A stretch of 28,402 nt of DNA from Intoshia linei (Eukaryota; Orthonectida; Rhopaluridae), in assembly GCA_001642005.1 (NCBI GenBank), contig LWCA01000412.1, positions 1 through 28,402 on the forward strand, given 5' to 3'. A model generated the notes under the pieces. It was not told where the DNA came from. It did not search any database and worked only from the letters and a program-made list of their open reading frames with translations. This document shows, piece by piece, positions 9,092-27,290 of the stretch (positions are counted from its first letter, which is position 1; the number at the start of each line of letters is the position of its first letter). The position numbers were made by a program, and so were the translations under genes.

Positions 9092-11173
9092 TCAATGTCT
9101 CTCATCTTTTGGTTCAGGATTTAATTTAATCATCGCATCGATTCTCAAAATGGTCATTGCTACTTCAGTTGAAAACTTTAACATTTTGTTTTTGGATATG
9201 TAGGGTTCCAAAACTCCAGCCACGAAATTATTGACTGTTTTACCATTTTGCAGGTCAAGTCCGTGATATTTATACGTATCCCATTCAGTATCCTGTGCTT
9301 TATGATGATTAGCGCGCAATTTGGAGAGTAATTCTAATGAATCCAGAGCTGCATTTAAACACAATTGTTTAGGTATAACGAGTAAAGATTTTGCAAAAGC
9401 AGATATAGCATAATTTTCTTGACTTTCCTAAATGAAATATTAAAACGGAAGAATTTAAAAAAATAGATATTAAACTAGGAGTAAGTAACATGCCTCATAT
9501 AAACAATGAAGTGTTTTATAAAATTAAAAGATTGGCATTTAAAATGGGTACTACCCATTCCAACAAAAAATTATATAAATCATACGATAGTTTCAGCGTA
9601 TTTTTCCAAGTGAACAGAACATGCAACTTCAACTGCACCTCCACCACAGACTAATTTTTTAGATTCCAAGGCTCTTTTTACGACGAACATTCCGTCTTCA
9701 ATGGCTCTTTGAATTTCGTCAAGTGCCATGTAATTTGGACCTCTGACAATGAGTGAAGCAGCTGATTTACATTTTGGTCTAAATTTAAATAATATTTATT
9801 TTACTTGACTAGAACTTGCTAATGATGATCAATTCTTCATCTCCAACAGATTCCTGAATAACTGATTCGGCGTAACCCAAATTTGATGTATCGAAAGATT
9901 CGTCGCCGTCCAAAGTTGAAAGGGTAGTCAACAGTGTAGCTAAATAAAATAAATATATTTATGAACCAAATAATAGGTAGTCAACATTAACTTTAACATT
10001 TTTGTGTTCATAATATAGTTTTATATGAACATTAAAATAAAATGTTTCCCACATCCAAACCGAGGAAACACATTACAGTTATATATTATAATACCTCCAG
10101 TGACTTTAGCAAGTCGTTTAAGATCAACTTTGCTGACTCGTCTAATAATCATAACATTTGCTTCAATAAAATATTTCATATACTCATCACCAATTCCACC
10201 AGAAGTAGCCACCAGATTAGTACCAGACTGAATAACTTTCATAATTTTATCCTTGGTAATTGAAAATTCCCTATTCCTAATTTCATCAAGTTTTTTGGGT
10301 TGATCTACAACAATATTAACACCTAGTTTCATGCGATGTTTTTGAAAATTAAAATCAAAGCAAGCAATTTTTGCATTATGAACTGATTTCAAGGAATTTT
10401 GACAGGCTACCGTATTGTTGATGGCATAACCACATATAAGTTTAGTATCTAGCATGGATTTTCCAGAAGTTTTTAAAATATTGACAGTTTGAATAGGATA
10501 CTTGTCCACATTACCATCAGTCCTTTTAATGGCTCTAACAGCATCCACAATCAATTTTGAAAAAAATTCAGGTTCCGATCCAATAACCTTACTTCCAATA
10601 CTAGTTATGACAGCATTCATCAAAACCTTGTCGGTTATTTCAACAGACTTTAAAACTAATTTTGAATTCATGAAACGAATAGCTTCTTTACAAGCCATTC
10701 GGTACCCAGAAATTACGATTGTAGGGTGAATTTTATTGTGGCAAATTAAATTTTCAGCTTGTTTTAACAAATCTGAAGCAAATAAAACTACACTAGTAGT
10801 TCCGTCTCCAACTTCGGATTCTTGTAATCTGGCCAAATCCACCATTACTTTGGCTGCAGGGTGTTCGACTTCCAAAAGCTTCAATATAGTGGCTCCGTCA
10901 TTTGTTATTGTCACGTCCTAGATAAACATTAAATAAATTTTAAAAGCTTCAATTTTAATATTTTATATAAATATAAAGGAATTACACCAACTTCATTCAC
11001 CATAATTTTATCCAGGCCAATTGGACCCAAACTTGACTTAACTATATTTGCGATAGATAGACACGCATTTACTATTTAAAATAATGGTTATGTTTACCAA
11101 AAATTAATTTACTATTTTGTGTTCTAACAGAATCACCAGATTCACGAGAGCCGTCCAAAGATAAAATTGACAT
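9092..11173 (-). CDS. TCP1: T-complex protein 1 subunit alpha (CCT1), 6 exons
   Basis: Exons on the minus strand, in order: 11173-11113, 11071-10986, 10917-10095, 9939-9816, 9778-9586, 9427-9092 (TGA stop). All phases agree; the product is 540 residues, near the usual 550. CCT/TRiC is the cytosolic ring chaperonin that folds actin, tubulin and other proteins with ATP. Seen: [37 protein letters not shown] (catalytic Asp 56), GDGTTS (86-91), the apical region in exon 3, EDGM with the ATPase Asp at about 393 and VCGGGAVE (about 408-415). The C-terminus ends KDERH. The wording of the EVEHPAAK and KMKLGV-type blocks fits alpha rather than other subunits. Introns are 41, 68, 155, 37 and 158 bp; the 37-bp one has an unusual GTTCTA donor. 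Confidence 0.95.
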
Positions 11174-11681
11174 GATAGATGTACGATAATTTAATTTTTA
11201 AATTCAAGATAATTTTAATATTTTACCTTTGTTACACATTATATTACCAGTGGTTACAATGTAAAGCATTTGTATTTTTATAAATTATTTAAATAAACTT
11301 TTTTAGTTTACACATTAAATTAAATTTGCGCAAAAATGTACATTTTACAATTTAGATTTGATTGGTTTTATGCAGGACGATAAGCGTTATCATTGATAAG
11401 TTATCAACAATTATTTCAAATTGGTTTGTTAATTGTAGACATTGTGAATAAATGAATTTATGAATTTCACCAATTTGTTTTTGTAGAGTATTCATTTGCA
11501 CTGTATATTTTCAATATATAAATTATTCCTTGGTCAATATAATCTGTATAGAATCTCTGCATTTTATCTGATTCATTTTATTATTTACCAGGTTACAATT
11601 TCGATAACGATTGAAAAAGTTAATTTTTTTTGAATTTTATTCTAATTTCTAGTTTTTTGATTTAAATTAATTACTTTATCA
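11174..11681. promoter_or_regulatory. shared intergenic region between divergent TCP1 and crotonase genes
   Basis: 508 bp separate the two divergent ATGs. This must hold both 5' UTRs and promoters. No clear TATA or initiator can be trusted in such AT-rich sequence, and no repeat terminus was found. A non-coding first exon for either gene cannot be excluded. Confidence 0.4.
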
Positions 11682-18013
<6,332 letters not shown>

Positions 18014-18299
18014 TTATTGATTTTTTGTTTTTAATTAAACCTACATTTACACGCAAATTGGTTATATATCGATTTACTTTCAATCAATTCTAATATCGAG
18101 TTATATAGTATTGACATTACAGATTTGATGTATTTATTTTATTATTTAATTACCAGTTTAATAGCAGCATCAATGATATTGCAGTTTCAGCCAACAGACT
18201 AATTTCATTACATTTTAAGAGAATGTAATTTGAGAATGTTGCGTCACAGTTTAAATAACATTATACAAGTTAAAATTAATATTACCATCATTACTTTGT
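18014..18299. other. spacer between crotonase and KCNQ genes
   Basis: 286 bp between a stop and a start on the same strand. It must hold the 3' end of one gene and, unless the channel has upstream non-coding exons, its promoter. Nothing specific was recognised. Confidence 0.4.
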
Positions 18300-21200
18300 A
18301 TGATGGATAGTTCCACATATTCCAAAAATGAATTTACTCCGACTATTAAATATCCAAGTTCAAATACCTCTTTTAAAAGAAGTAAACATTCAGCGTTTAT
18401 TCAAGATTTTAAAGCAAATTTTGATTTCAATTTAATATATCAGAATGCATCTGATCATGATTTATCTCTTTTATCTCGGCACGTATGTCTATAATTTTAG
18501 TTCTTGTACGTTACTCATTGTATCCTTTATGGTCCTATAAATTATTTGATACATTTTTTACTAAACTACAAATTTACTCTTTTATTTTTTTTACTTTTAT
18601 TGTACTTTTTTTTATAAATATTTTTATATATGTTTAAGGTTGAAATTACATTATACAAATCTCTTAATGTAATATTAATCAGTTTTATTGATATTCAATA
18701 GTTTATAAATGAACATAATTCAGTCGTTATATGAGTGTATTCAATTAATGTTGTCATTAATACAGTTTGATTAAATCCATACAATTTGTATAATAGAAAC
18801 ACTTAATTGATAGAATGTTAATAAACTCACAGAATAAGTGTAATGTCAAAGAACCATTAATGCAAACCCAGTCTGGTGCCGATGTTGTCGATTATCATCG
18901 GCCGTATTCTATGAATCAAAGAAACGAATTCAGAGTCAAGATTCAAAATTTACGTAAAATGAAATCAAAGTAATGTTTTAATGTACATCAGGGTTTTAAG
19001 TAAATAATACTTATCGCATACAGTTGTAACGATAGTTCGAGGGTGTTAGATTTATTCAATCTTCTTTTGCTCAAACGAGTTTAACAATTCAGTGTTAAAG
19101 TTTAATAGTAATATTTGGTAATTTCCAACACCTGATTTATCTAAATAGAAACATATAAATTTTAATATTAGCTAACAATTACTTTTAGTGGAGATGGTTT
19201 CACCGATACCGTTTCTTCGTTTAAATCAAAAAAACGTAAATTATCTACCACAAGAAAAATATCTTTCACTGAGAAAAATAAGAAAAAAATGCATCGTCAA
19301 ACTTTACAGTTTTTCTCTTTTCCAAATGATACACGTTGTCGGCATATTCGGCATTTGATTTATAATTTCTTGGAAAAACCAAAATCGAAATTGGAAATTT
19401 CCTATCATATTTTAGTGTAATTATATTATTAATATCTTAAGTAGGACTTTTTACTGATGTAAAATTATAATTATTTAATGGGTTAATTATATAATTAAGA
19501 TTTCTATAATTGAAAACATAATTTGAAAACATTTTTTATTCAAATTATTGATATCAAAAAATGTAATTTATTGAAATTTCTATAATTGTCAATTTTTGGT
19601 GGCTCTATTTCAGTGTCAAAAAAAAAATTTACTACTTACACTTTTTTTAGATTATTTCATTGTAAAATCAAAAATATAAATAATTAATGATCTTAAAATT
19701 TAAAAAAATAAATAGTCTGATCATTTTAATATATATTCAATACATCAGACTCTGATGTATAGATATGTAGTTTATTCCAATTGATCTATAGAAATAAGGA
19801 GAAAAATCCTATTAATATAACTTCAATATAAAAAATCCAATTTTACCAAATCTACACGGAAAAATTCACTTTATCCGATATTTTTGTAAAAAATCCGATT
19901 TTTATTTATATTATCAACCACTAATTGTACTTTTTTATTGACTATCAAAAAATAACAATTAAAACAAATGTAGATTTCAATTTTTCAAATTTAAATTTTA
20001 TCTTTAATAAATTAAATGTCAATAGTGTCTATTCAAAAAATGCAGTAACTATGGATTTTCAAATTTAATTTAAACTAACATTTAATATTTTTTATTTGTT
20101 TTTAAAATGTCAATCAGAATGTATGTTTTTTTAAATTTTAACAAATTTGATATTTACATTGTAAATAAAAAGTCTAATTTGGGTTTTCTAATTTTTTAGT
20201 TTGAATTGTTTTATTTTATTTTAATATCTGCATCGGAAAAAACTGAGTTACAGTCAAACACTTTCAATTCGAACACAGTTGTTGAGAATTTTTTAATGTT
20301 CATATTTTAAGATAATATGAACATTAATATTAATAAAATAGTAATAATTTTACAGGTAGTAACAAATATTTTGTATGTGCTAGAGTTTAGCTCAGTAGTA
20401 ATCAACCGGGGGGTCGCGAAATTTATCATGGGGGTCCGTGAGAATTTGAAAACAGTATAAAATATAAATAAAACTGTATATGCTTTTTTAATATTGTCAT
20501 TTATGTGAATTGATAAGATGTTTGGAGTATATAGAAAAATTTTTATGTTTATAAGGTGGTCGCGAACACAAAAAGGTTGAAAACCACTGATCTAGCTAGA
20601 CCATAGCTTCTTCACCTGGGTCTCAGCACCTCCAAAGAGTGTCAAACCAGTTTTTGAAGGTACCAGAAAAATTTTGAATAAAAAAATCATTTTACAGCAA
20701 TTTTTGGAAACTTGAATGAAGTTTCGAAAATAAATTTAATTTAATGTAAAATTCTGTTTATTAATATAAAATTTTTTCATGATTTTTACATACAGTAGCG
20801 AATCGCTACTAGCGACATACCACTAAGCGGACCATTTTTAGTAATCTGGTCCATGTTGATTTTTTAATTTAAACTTATTTTTATAATAATAACTATTGAG
20901 ATTCAAATGCGAAACAGTTTTTAATTCAAATTATTTTACGTTATTAATTAAGTAACGGGATAAGTTAACCTTTTTTAAATTATGAAATATATTCATTCAT
21001 TTAAATATTTTCCCACTGATATTAAAAATTGTCTTTTAAATTTAATAAGGTTACAAAATTGTTTGAAATATAATCTGATATCTTTTTTTTTTATGTAATT
21101 CTAAGATGAAATTGTAATTCCTCTCAGATTTTATTTAATTGTGGATTTGCTTCAAGATCCAAATTATAAATTATATCTTGTGTTATGCAGTGCTTGGAAT

Positions 21201-24200
21201 CAATGATTGTTTCATTATTTGATAGGTTTTGTGATGTGTAATATCTGTTTAAAAATTAATTGTTTTAATTTATTTAATATTATGGATTTCATTTGGAATA
21301 CATTTGTGTCAGATTTATTTGGCGGTAAATCTAAAATCATTGTATCGATTTTTTAGAAAGTTTTCTATCCGAATTAACTATAGCAATTTCTTTTGTTTTA
21401 ATGAAATTTCAGATTTTTCATAGCATGGTTCACGTGACAAGTCAATTATATAGAAAAAACGTAAGGGTAGTGAAAATCTTGAAATTTTGAAAAAAGTGGT
21501 CTGTTTTTCACAACTGGTCCATGGTCCGTTTTTTTTCTATAGTAAAGTGGTCCGCTTAATGTGTCGCTACTATATGTCAAAAAAAGAAAATAGAGTGATA
21601 ATTATATTCTTTATGAATTCACTAAAATAAATGATATTGATAAATCGCACAAATCTCAGTGTTTTTTATGTTGAAAGGTTTTTTCTAATTCAAAACTTTC
21701 GTTACAGTAGTTGTAATATTAACTTTTCTGGTATTTTCGTTTATTAAATTTTTGGGGTCAAATCGAATTTTATTTAATTAAGGGGTGACAAGTGGAAAAA
21801 GGTTAAAAACTTATGCCCTAGCAGAAGGACACCTACAATATATGTTCAATTTCTATTAAATTATAATTTTCGTTTATATAACTGTAATATTATACAACTA
21901 TAATATGGTAATATACCATTATTAATGATATACAGTGAACACTTCACTATCCGCCAAAATAAGGGAATTTAAAATATTTTAGAATTATAATTATAGAATT
22001 AAGTTTTTAGGTATCGACTAGCAATCTTATAATATCTTACCGGTTTTCACTATTAATTTGTTGTGAAAATTTATAACCCAATATTTGAGTCGGCGTATAG
22101 TGTATGTTCCATTGTACTTTTATAAATCATATTAGATTTATAATGGTACTTCTATGTCTCATATTGTCAGTTTTGGCTACAAGAGAAGAATTTGAAAAAC
22201 ACCTATTCGATGCCTTATTTTATATAGTATTCAATTAATAAATAATACTACATATACAAATCTTTAAGGAAGTGACAATGCTGATATGCTTTTCAATTGA
22301 ATTTTCACTCCGAATATGGTCAGTTGGGTGTAGATATCGATATAGAGGTTTTAAAGGCCGAATGATGTATTTACGTCAACCATTATCTTTGATTGGTTTA
22401 ATTTTTTTTCTTATAAAAATACAATTTAATTTAGATATCATTGTCATTTTGTCTACTTGTATTGTTATATTTATGGGTAGCAGTGGGAAAATATTTGCTA
22501 CGTCAAGTTTGAGAGGTTTGAGGATGCTTCAAATTATTCGAATGATTCGGGTTGATCGCCGCGGAAATACATGGAAACTTCTTGCATCCGTTACGTGGAA
22601 CCATAAGCAAGTTTGAATTTTTATTTTTGCATTTATTTATTTAAACATTTTTAAGGAATTGTTTACATCTGCATATATTGGATTTTTGGTTTTGATAGTT
22701 ACGTCTTTTATTGTATATTTATGTGAAAAAAATAGTGGAAATGTCCAATTTGATACATTTGCTGGTTCATTGTGGTGGGGTGTGGTAATTTTTATTTATT
22801 TATTTTAAATATGATTTACATCTAGATAACAATGTCAACTGTAGGATATGGTGATGCAGTTCCAAGGACCGTCATGGGTAAAATTATGGCCTCATTTGCT
22901 GCTCTCATGGGAATTTCTTTTTTTGCCTTGCCTGCTGTAATTTCATTACATTATAATTTTTTACATTAATAATATTTTAGGGTATTATGGGGTCTGGTTT
23001 TGCCTTACAAGTTCAACAACAACAAAGAATTAAACATATAACTAGACGACGAATTCCAGCAGTTAAATTAATTCAGGTACATTAAATTTTTACCCATTTT
23101 TAGTTTAAAAGTTATGAATTTCAAGTTGGAAGTCCCAACTTGGGACACTTATACTGTTTAATAATTTTTCTTATTTTCTTACATCTTAGGCCGCATGGCG
23201 TTGTTATGCATTAACTTCAAAAGTAAAATCTTTAGCAACTTGGTATCCGATATACACTTACAAGGAATCTATTCAACAATCAGCTGCAACGCAACAGAGT
23301 AAAAAATATGGAAGGTACTATAATTACTGTAATTGTAGTATTTAAACAATATCAATAATATATATTTAAAATTTTAGGAAAAGTTTAAGACATTTTAAAA
23401 GTTTCCATTATCGTTCCGCATTTAATTCCAAAATGTAACATCACATTGTATAATCATGTTTTATTCCTTTTAGACCCACACGAGATACCTTAGAGGTACG
23501 CAAAATTTCCAAATATGGTACATGTTTGATTTATTAGTGTTGTACACTGATATACATATTATAATATTACTAGGTTGACTGTTATGTACTACGTACAAAC
23601 AGGACCTAGCTCTGACGAGGGCACATTTTTATTATACTTAAAAAATATACTTTTGTTAATTCATCAATATCAACTGGAATAAGCTCTATCAGAATAATTT
23701 TTTTTTTTTAATTTTCAGACCGTTAATTATTTCACATTTTTTGTTTTAATAAAATATTTCGGAAAAAAAATGACCTTTAATTATTTCACATTTTTTGTTT
23801 TAATAAAATATTTCGGAAAAAAAATATATGAAAATTGAAATGATCTTTAAACATCAAGGCATCACTTATTCAGATTGAAATTTTTTGTGGGTATTAACAG
23901 GATACAACTGTATCACTTGTAATTTTTTTAAATTCTAGGGTTGTTTTCATTAAAAAAAATGGATAATTTGGGGTTTTGGCCCTGAAGATATATATTTTTT
24001 TAAACTCTCAAACTCGTTTGATAAAAGGAGAATTGGGCTTTTTGAACCGTAAGATGTGAGTTTGGGAGGTTGAAATTTATTTTGCTAATTCCCATGGAAA
24101 AAATGTAATTGAAATGATTTAATCGAAATAATTATACCAAATAGATAACAATATTGATAATTTTGAAAAAATACTGAAATGCATTTCACGAGAACAACAA

Positions 24201-25294
24201 GTTATTGTCAAATTTATTAGATTAGTAAAATATTATATTTGCTTGAGGGAATTTAAAGAAGCTTTTAAGCCATATGATGTAAAAGATGTTCTCGATCAAT
24301 ATAACGTTGGAAACGCCGATTTAACACAGAAAATTAAAAATTTACAAAATGGGTAAGATTAAATTAAGGTACATGTATTTTTGTTATTTAGAATATTTGA
24401 TCTTCAGTATGCAAATGATTTCATGTTTGAATATATGATGCAGGAAAATATGAAAATTTTAACCAAAGTAAATTTTAATCTAATCACGTATATATTTACT
24501 AAGTAGGAGCACAACTGCACCTTTTCATGTCCAGAAATGGAAAGAATATTTATATTTATAACAATTTAAAATGTTATCACAACCTGATTTTTAAAGGGGC
24601 TTCATAAGTAGAGGTTGTTAACCATTAAATTTCCACCTTGATTGATACCAATATCGATAAATTAAACCCTTGGACACTTTGATTGTTTTTTTACATGAAA
24701 TTATACAAAAGCTATTATTAAACTAAATGTCAAAAATTTAAATAGTTAAAGTAAAAATAAACTAGCTACAGAATAAACACGCCTCTATCAAAAAGCCTTT
24801 CATAACAAAACGTTTTCAAATGGAATGTTGACACTTTAATATTTAAAACAAGCAATTAAATTTACAAGCAAAAATAGCATGTTGTCAGTTTATATTATTT
24901 TATTTGAATTAAAAAAATTAAAAATAATAGTTAAATGGGCATGTTTATAGTCTTAGGCTAAGATTGAAATCTCATTCTGTACTTCCATTTTATATATTCT
25001 GTAATTTTTAAAATCTCATTTTGTACTTACATTTCATTTATCTTGTCATATTAAAATCTCACATAAGATATTTTGTGTCTAAGGGTTAATGAAAACAAAC
25101 TTTCTCCAATGTACCAATAACGCATTACAAAACTTACATTTAATTAATATTTTACTTTTTAGTTTAAAGAAATGAACGATAAAATTACAATATTAACAAA
25201 TACCGTACTTTTTCCAATGCATTTTAACCAAACTATGATTATTCCAAAAACCAACAAATCCAGAATTAAATTAAATAAATCACAATCTCAATGA
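18300..25294 (+). CDS. KCNQ: KCNQ-type voltage-gated potassium channel, 15 exons
   Basis: Exons: 18300-18482, 18833-18969, 19189-19416, 22136-22226, 22269-22395, 22435-22610, 22656-22784, 22826-22936, 22981-23076, 23190-23314, 23378-23434, 23474-23517, 24145-24352, 24392-24467, 25163-25294 (TGA). Phases agree; 639 residues. The subunit forms tetrameric plasma-membrane K+ channels opened by depolarisation and dependent on PIP2 and calmodulin in known members. Seen: [13 protein letters not shown] before S1, S1 from about 176, S2 ([15 protein letters not shown]) and the KCNQ-type RYRGFKGR loop, S3 restored across a 39-bp intron as PLSLIDIIVILS, S4 [18 protein letters not shown], pore TMSTVGYGD (359-367), S6 FALPAG, IQ-type KLIQAAWRCYA, and the C-terminal [12 protein letters not shown] helix. 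Odd points: two residues short between S1 and S2, and Val in the filter where KCNQs usually have Ile. The start is the first of two adjacent ATGs; an upstream alternative exon is possible. Confidence 0.92.
19620..19950 (+). repeat. R1-like diverged copy (E)
   Basis: Shares with copies A and B the ordered blocks TTATTTCA.TGT, TTAATGATCTTAAAATTTAA, TTATTCCAATTGATCTATA, AAATCTACACGG and TTATATTATCAACCA. Divergence is high, and neither terminus can be set. Located in KCNQ intron 3. Confidence 0.45.
20393..20589. mobile_element. hAT-type MITE in KCNQ intron 3
   Basis: Left CAGTAGTAATCAACC, right GGTTGAAAACCACTG. Flanks GTTTAGCT (20385-20392) and ATCTAGCT (20590-20597) match at 6 of 8. A GGTCGCGAA block near the left end is answered by GGTCGCGAAC near the right end. 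197 bp, non-coding. Confidence 0.8.
20785..21580. mobile_element. MITE with compound inverted termini
   Basis: Left end: ACATACAGTAGCG, a nested palindrome AGTAGCGAATCGCTACT, then TAAGCGGACCA and TGGTCCATG. The complement of the right end reads ACATATAGTAGCGACACATT, then AAGCGGACCA, then GGACCATGGACC. The left terminus thus carries an extra GTAGCG unit that turns it into a hairpin. A TA duplication (20791-20792, 21573-21574) would fit a Tc1/mariner or Harbinger relative, but the repeats seem to extend past it. About 790 bp, no transposase, in KCNQ intron 3. Confidence 0.65.
22396..22434 (+). other. 39-bp in-frame, stop-free intron in KCNQ S3
   Basis: GTTTAA...AATTTAG, 39 bp (3n), no stop. 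The reading frame runs through it, so simple ORF calling fuses it into an exon and inserts 13 hydrophobic residues into transmembrane segment S3. Removing it recreates the family's conserved S3 Asp by joining ATT G|AT, and it restores an ungapped alignment from RQPLSLID to FATSSLR. Confidence 0.85.
23570..24115 (-). repeat. R1 repeat copy C (internally deleted)
   Basis: Reverse-oriented. It has the terminal hairpin (23570-23609) and about 40 more terminal bases, then jumps straight to the first half of R1 (CTGATAGAGCTTATTCCAGT to CAAACTCACATCTTACGGTT), missing the middle found in copy A. It fills most of KCNQ intron 12 (627 bp). Confidence 0.78.
23725..23832 (-). repeat. 54-bp tandem duplication inside R1 copy C
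   Basis: Two almost identical consecutive units begin with AATTATTTCACATTTTTTG at 23725 and 23779 and end in a CGGAAAAAAAA tract. Other R1 copies have one unit. Near identity of the units points to a recent duplication or an assembly artefact. Confidence 0.75.
24967..25070 (+). repeat. short tandem repeat, about 44-bp period, 2-3 units
   Basis: AAATCTCATTCTGTACTTCC at 24967 and AAATCTCATTTTGTACTTAC at 25011, with a third partial AAATCTCACATAAG start at 25054. In KCNQ intron 14, which otherwise shows nothing recognised. Confidence 0.6.
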
Positions 25295-25384
25295 ATTTTC
25301 TCAGAATATATTAAATGAAAAAATATATACATGTCAATGATTTTATCAATATAAATAAATTTTTATATATACGATTTGAACTCA

Positions 25385-25531
25385 CATATAGAAAGGTACC
25401 TTTTCCATCACTGTAAATATGTTTGGAACAAAATCTTCCGCAAGTTTTCGATTTGGTTTAATTGCAGGCTGGTCATTGATTTTTTGAGCCTTATAATAGA
25501 TACTTTGTTTTTTTGAAATGTGGTACATTTT
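25385..25531 (-). CDS. hypothetical 48-residue ORF or isolated exon
   Basis: On the minus strand an ATG at 25531 opens a frame that contains KINDQPAIKPNRKLAEDF and NIFTVMEK and stops at 25387-25385. Residue composition is balanced (K, D, P, N, E), unlike nearby chance frames. A plausible GT donor follows the MEK codons (GTACCT). No partner exon was found; a continuation would have to run antisense to the last KCNQ exon. I do not recognise the sequence. It may be a relic or part of a gene whose other exons I missed. Confidence 0.25.
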
Positions 25532-25672
25532 TTATAATTTGTAAATAATCCTTAAACACCTCTAAGTACATAGTGGTTTAGTGCGTTCTCTCTTCGAGTT
25601 CATGCATTCTGTCAAACTCGTATTGTAAAGTAAAAATTATGCACTTGACATGTAAATAGCTAATATACAAAA

Positions 25673-26165
25673 CTAGGTTGACTGTTATATACTACGTACA
25701 AACAGGACCTAGCTCTGGTGAGGGCACATTTTTGTTATACTTAAATAATAAATTCACGTTGAAAATCTAATTTAAAAATCCTACTATTCACTATTATCAA
25801 TCCTTTAAAGGAGTGGTTCCCAAAATTGTTTCAAATAGAACCATCATATCACATTTTTTTTACCATAAAGTGAATTATTCCATGTTAATTTTTTGTTTGT
25901 TAACATTTGCGTAAAGAATTTTAAAAAAAATTTTTATCGCATTTTTTTAATTTATTAGACAGATTGTATGTATAATAAAGTAAAAACAGTCGAATCCTAA
26001 AAATTGTCATAAATAGCATAAATTCCAGAAAAAATAAAATTATAAACTATTTTGTTATTTTGAGTGTGATGATATATATTCAGAACCAATTTAATAAATA
26101 GTTAAAAATACCAATTATGTATCAATAATTAACCGAATCTAATTAATTACGGACTAATGTAATTA
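25673..26165 (-). repeat. R1 repeat copy D (terminal half)
   Basis: Reverse-oriented match to the second half of copy A (about 15260-15741), ending in an intact terminal hairpin at 25673-25712. Blocks shared with A include TAAAGGATTGATAATAGTGA, the TTACGCAAATGTTAACA-type string, CATAAATTCCAG and ATTGGTATTTTTA (all reversed here). Similarity fades beyond about 26165. Confidence 0.75.
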
Positions 26166-26266
26166 TAATTTTACAGTATAACTACTTTAATTTATAAAAT
26201 GTAAATATTTTACATTTTTTTATATACAATACAGTGATATCTCGATATAGTCACGTTCGATTAATC

Positions 26267-26836
26267 CAGTGATTCCCAACGTGAGGCTTGTGAATATTTG
26301 GTTGGGCTTTAAAAATTTTAGAAAACAAAATAATTGATTAGTTATCAATGATTTTCTATTGTTAAAAATTCATTGATAAGCTTAATTTTTATTAAAATTT
26401 ATATATATTTTTAGAAGTATTTTTACATGCGTTTTTGATTACAATGATAATCAGTGATCATTGACCATATCACATTTAACTTTAAAGTTATAACTTATAA
26501 CTACTATTGGAACACAGTGGTAAACTTTACCAGGTAAAGTTACAGCAATGATAATTTTTGAACAAGATAAACTAAAATTTGGTAAATTCGCATATTTATG
26601 ATAAACTAAAAATGTTTACACCACTCTCAAAAATCACAAATTAATTCTGTATATTATATGTTATATTTAAATATATTAAATTTTAATTTTACCCTGTTTT
26701 ATGCGTAGTAATATATAAACATAAAAAAAATCTATTAGGACACCACATGGAAATATTTGTTATAAATTATGGTGGGGCGTAAAAATTTTGTAAGGATAAA
26801 AGTAGGGCATGACACTTAAAAGGTTGGGAAACACTG
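26267..26836. mobile_element. hAT-type MITE with 7/8 target duplication
   Basis: Left CAGTGATTCCCAAC, complement of right end CAGTGTTTCCCAAC (13 of 14). Flanks GATTAATC (26259-26266) and GATTACTC (26837-26844). A TTGGGCTTTAAAAATT block near the left end is answered by GGGGCGTAAAAATT near the right. 570 bp with no transposase frame. Confidence 0.88.
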
Positions 26837-26844
26837 GATTACTC

Positions 26845-27216
26845 CAATTTTAATTTATTTGGAATTAACCCTTACGAGACAATAACACGTATACATGCAA
26901 AAATAAAACGGTATATATATCAATTGTGAACAAATTACAGCTCATCGTAACTAACATTTATATACTATTTTTTTGAACTTTTTGTTTGAAACACAGTGGA
27001 GTATTTTTATAATAAAATAATTAACTCTAAATTTACATAAATATTTATTAAAAATTAATGTAAATAATTGATTCGCATCTCAATAACCTGAAGCCCTTTT
27101 TAAGAACAAATTTGACGATATTTATAAGTTTTTATAAATGTATGCATGCAATTAAAATTTCCTAAAACGTGCAAAGTAAAATATCCAATATAAAATTTAT
27201 ACTCTATGGTATAAAA
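26845..27216. other. non-genic stretch, nothing recognised
   Basis: AT-rich, no coding frame and no repeat termini between the preceding hAT element and the next hAT-type end. Confidence 0.5.
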
Positions 27217-27290
27217 CAGGGATGGGCAACTTTCTGTGATAGCGGGCCGGATTTTTATATAAAATAGATAAGTGGGCCGGACAAATAAAT
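27217..27290 (+). mobile_element. hAT-type left end, partner not in window
   Basis: CAGGGATGGGCAACTTTCTG followed by two GGGCCGGA blocks (27244, 27274) is typical of hAT termini of the Charlie/Tip100 kind. No complementary GTTGCCCATCCCTG-type end occurs before 28402, so the element is truncated or runs beyond the window. Confidence 0.6.

Noticed and set aside
10025..10921. Plus-strand open frames of 61-75 codons
   Set aside because: They lie antisense to TCP1 exon 3, whose translation is unambiguous; they are shadow frames.
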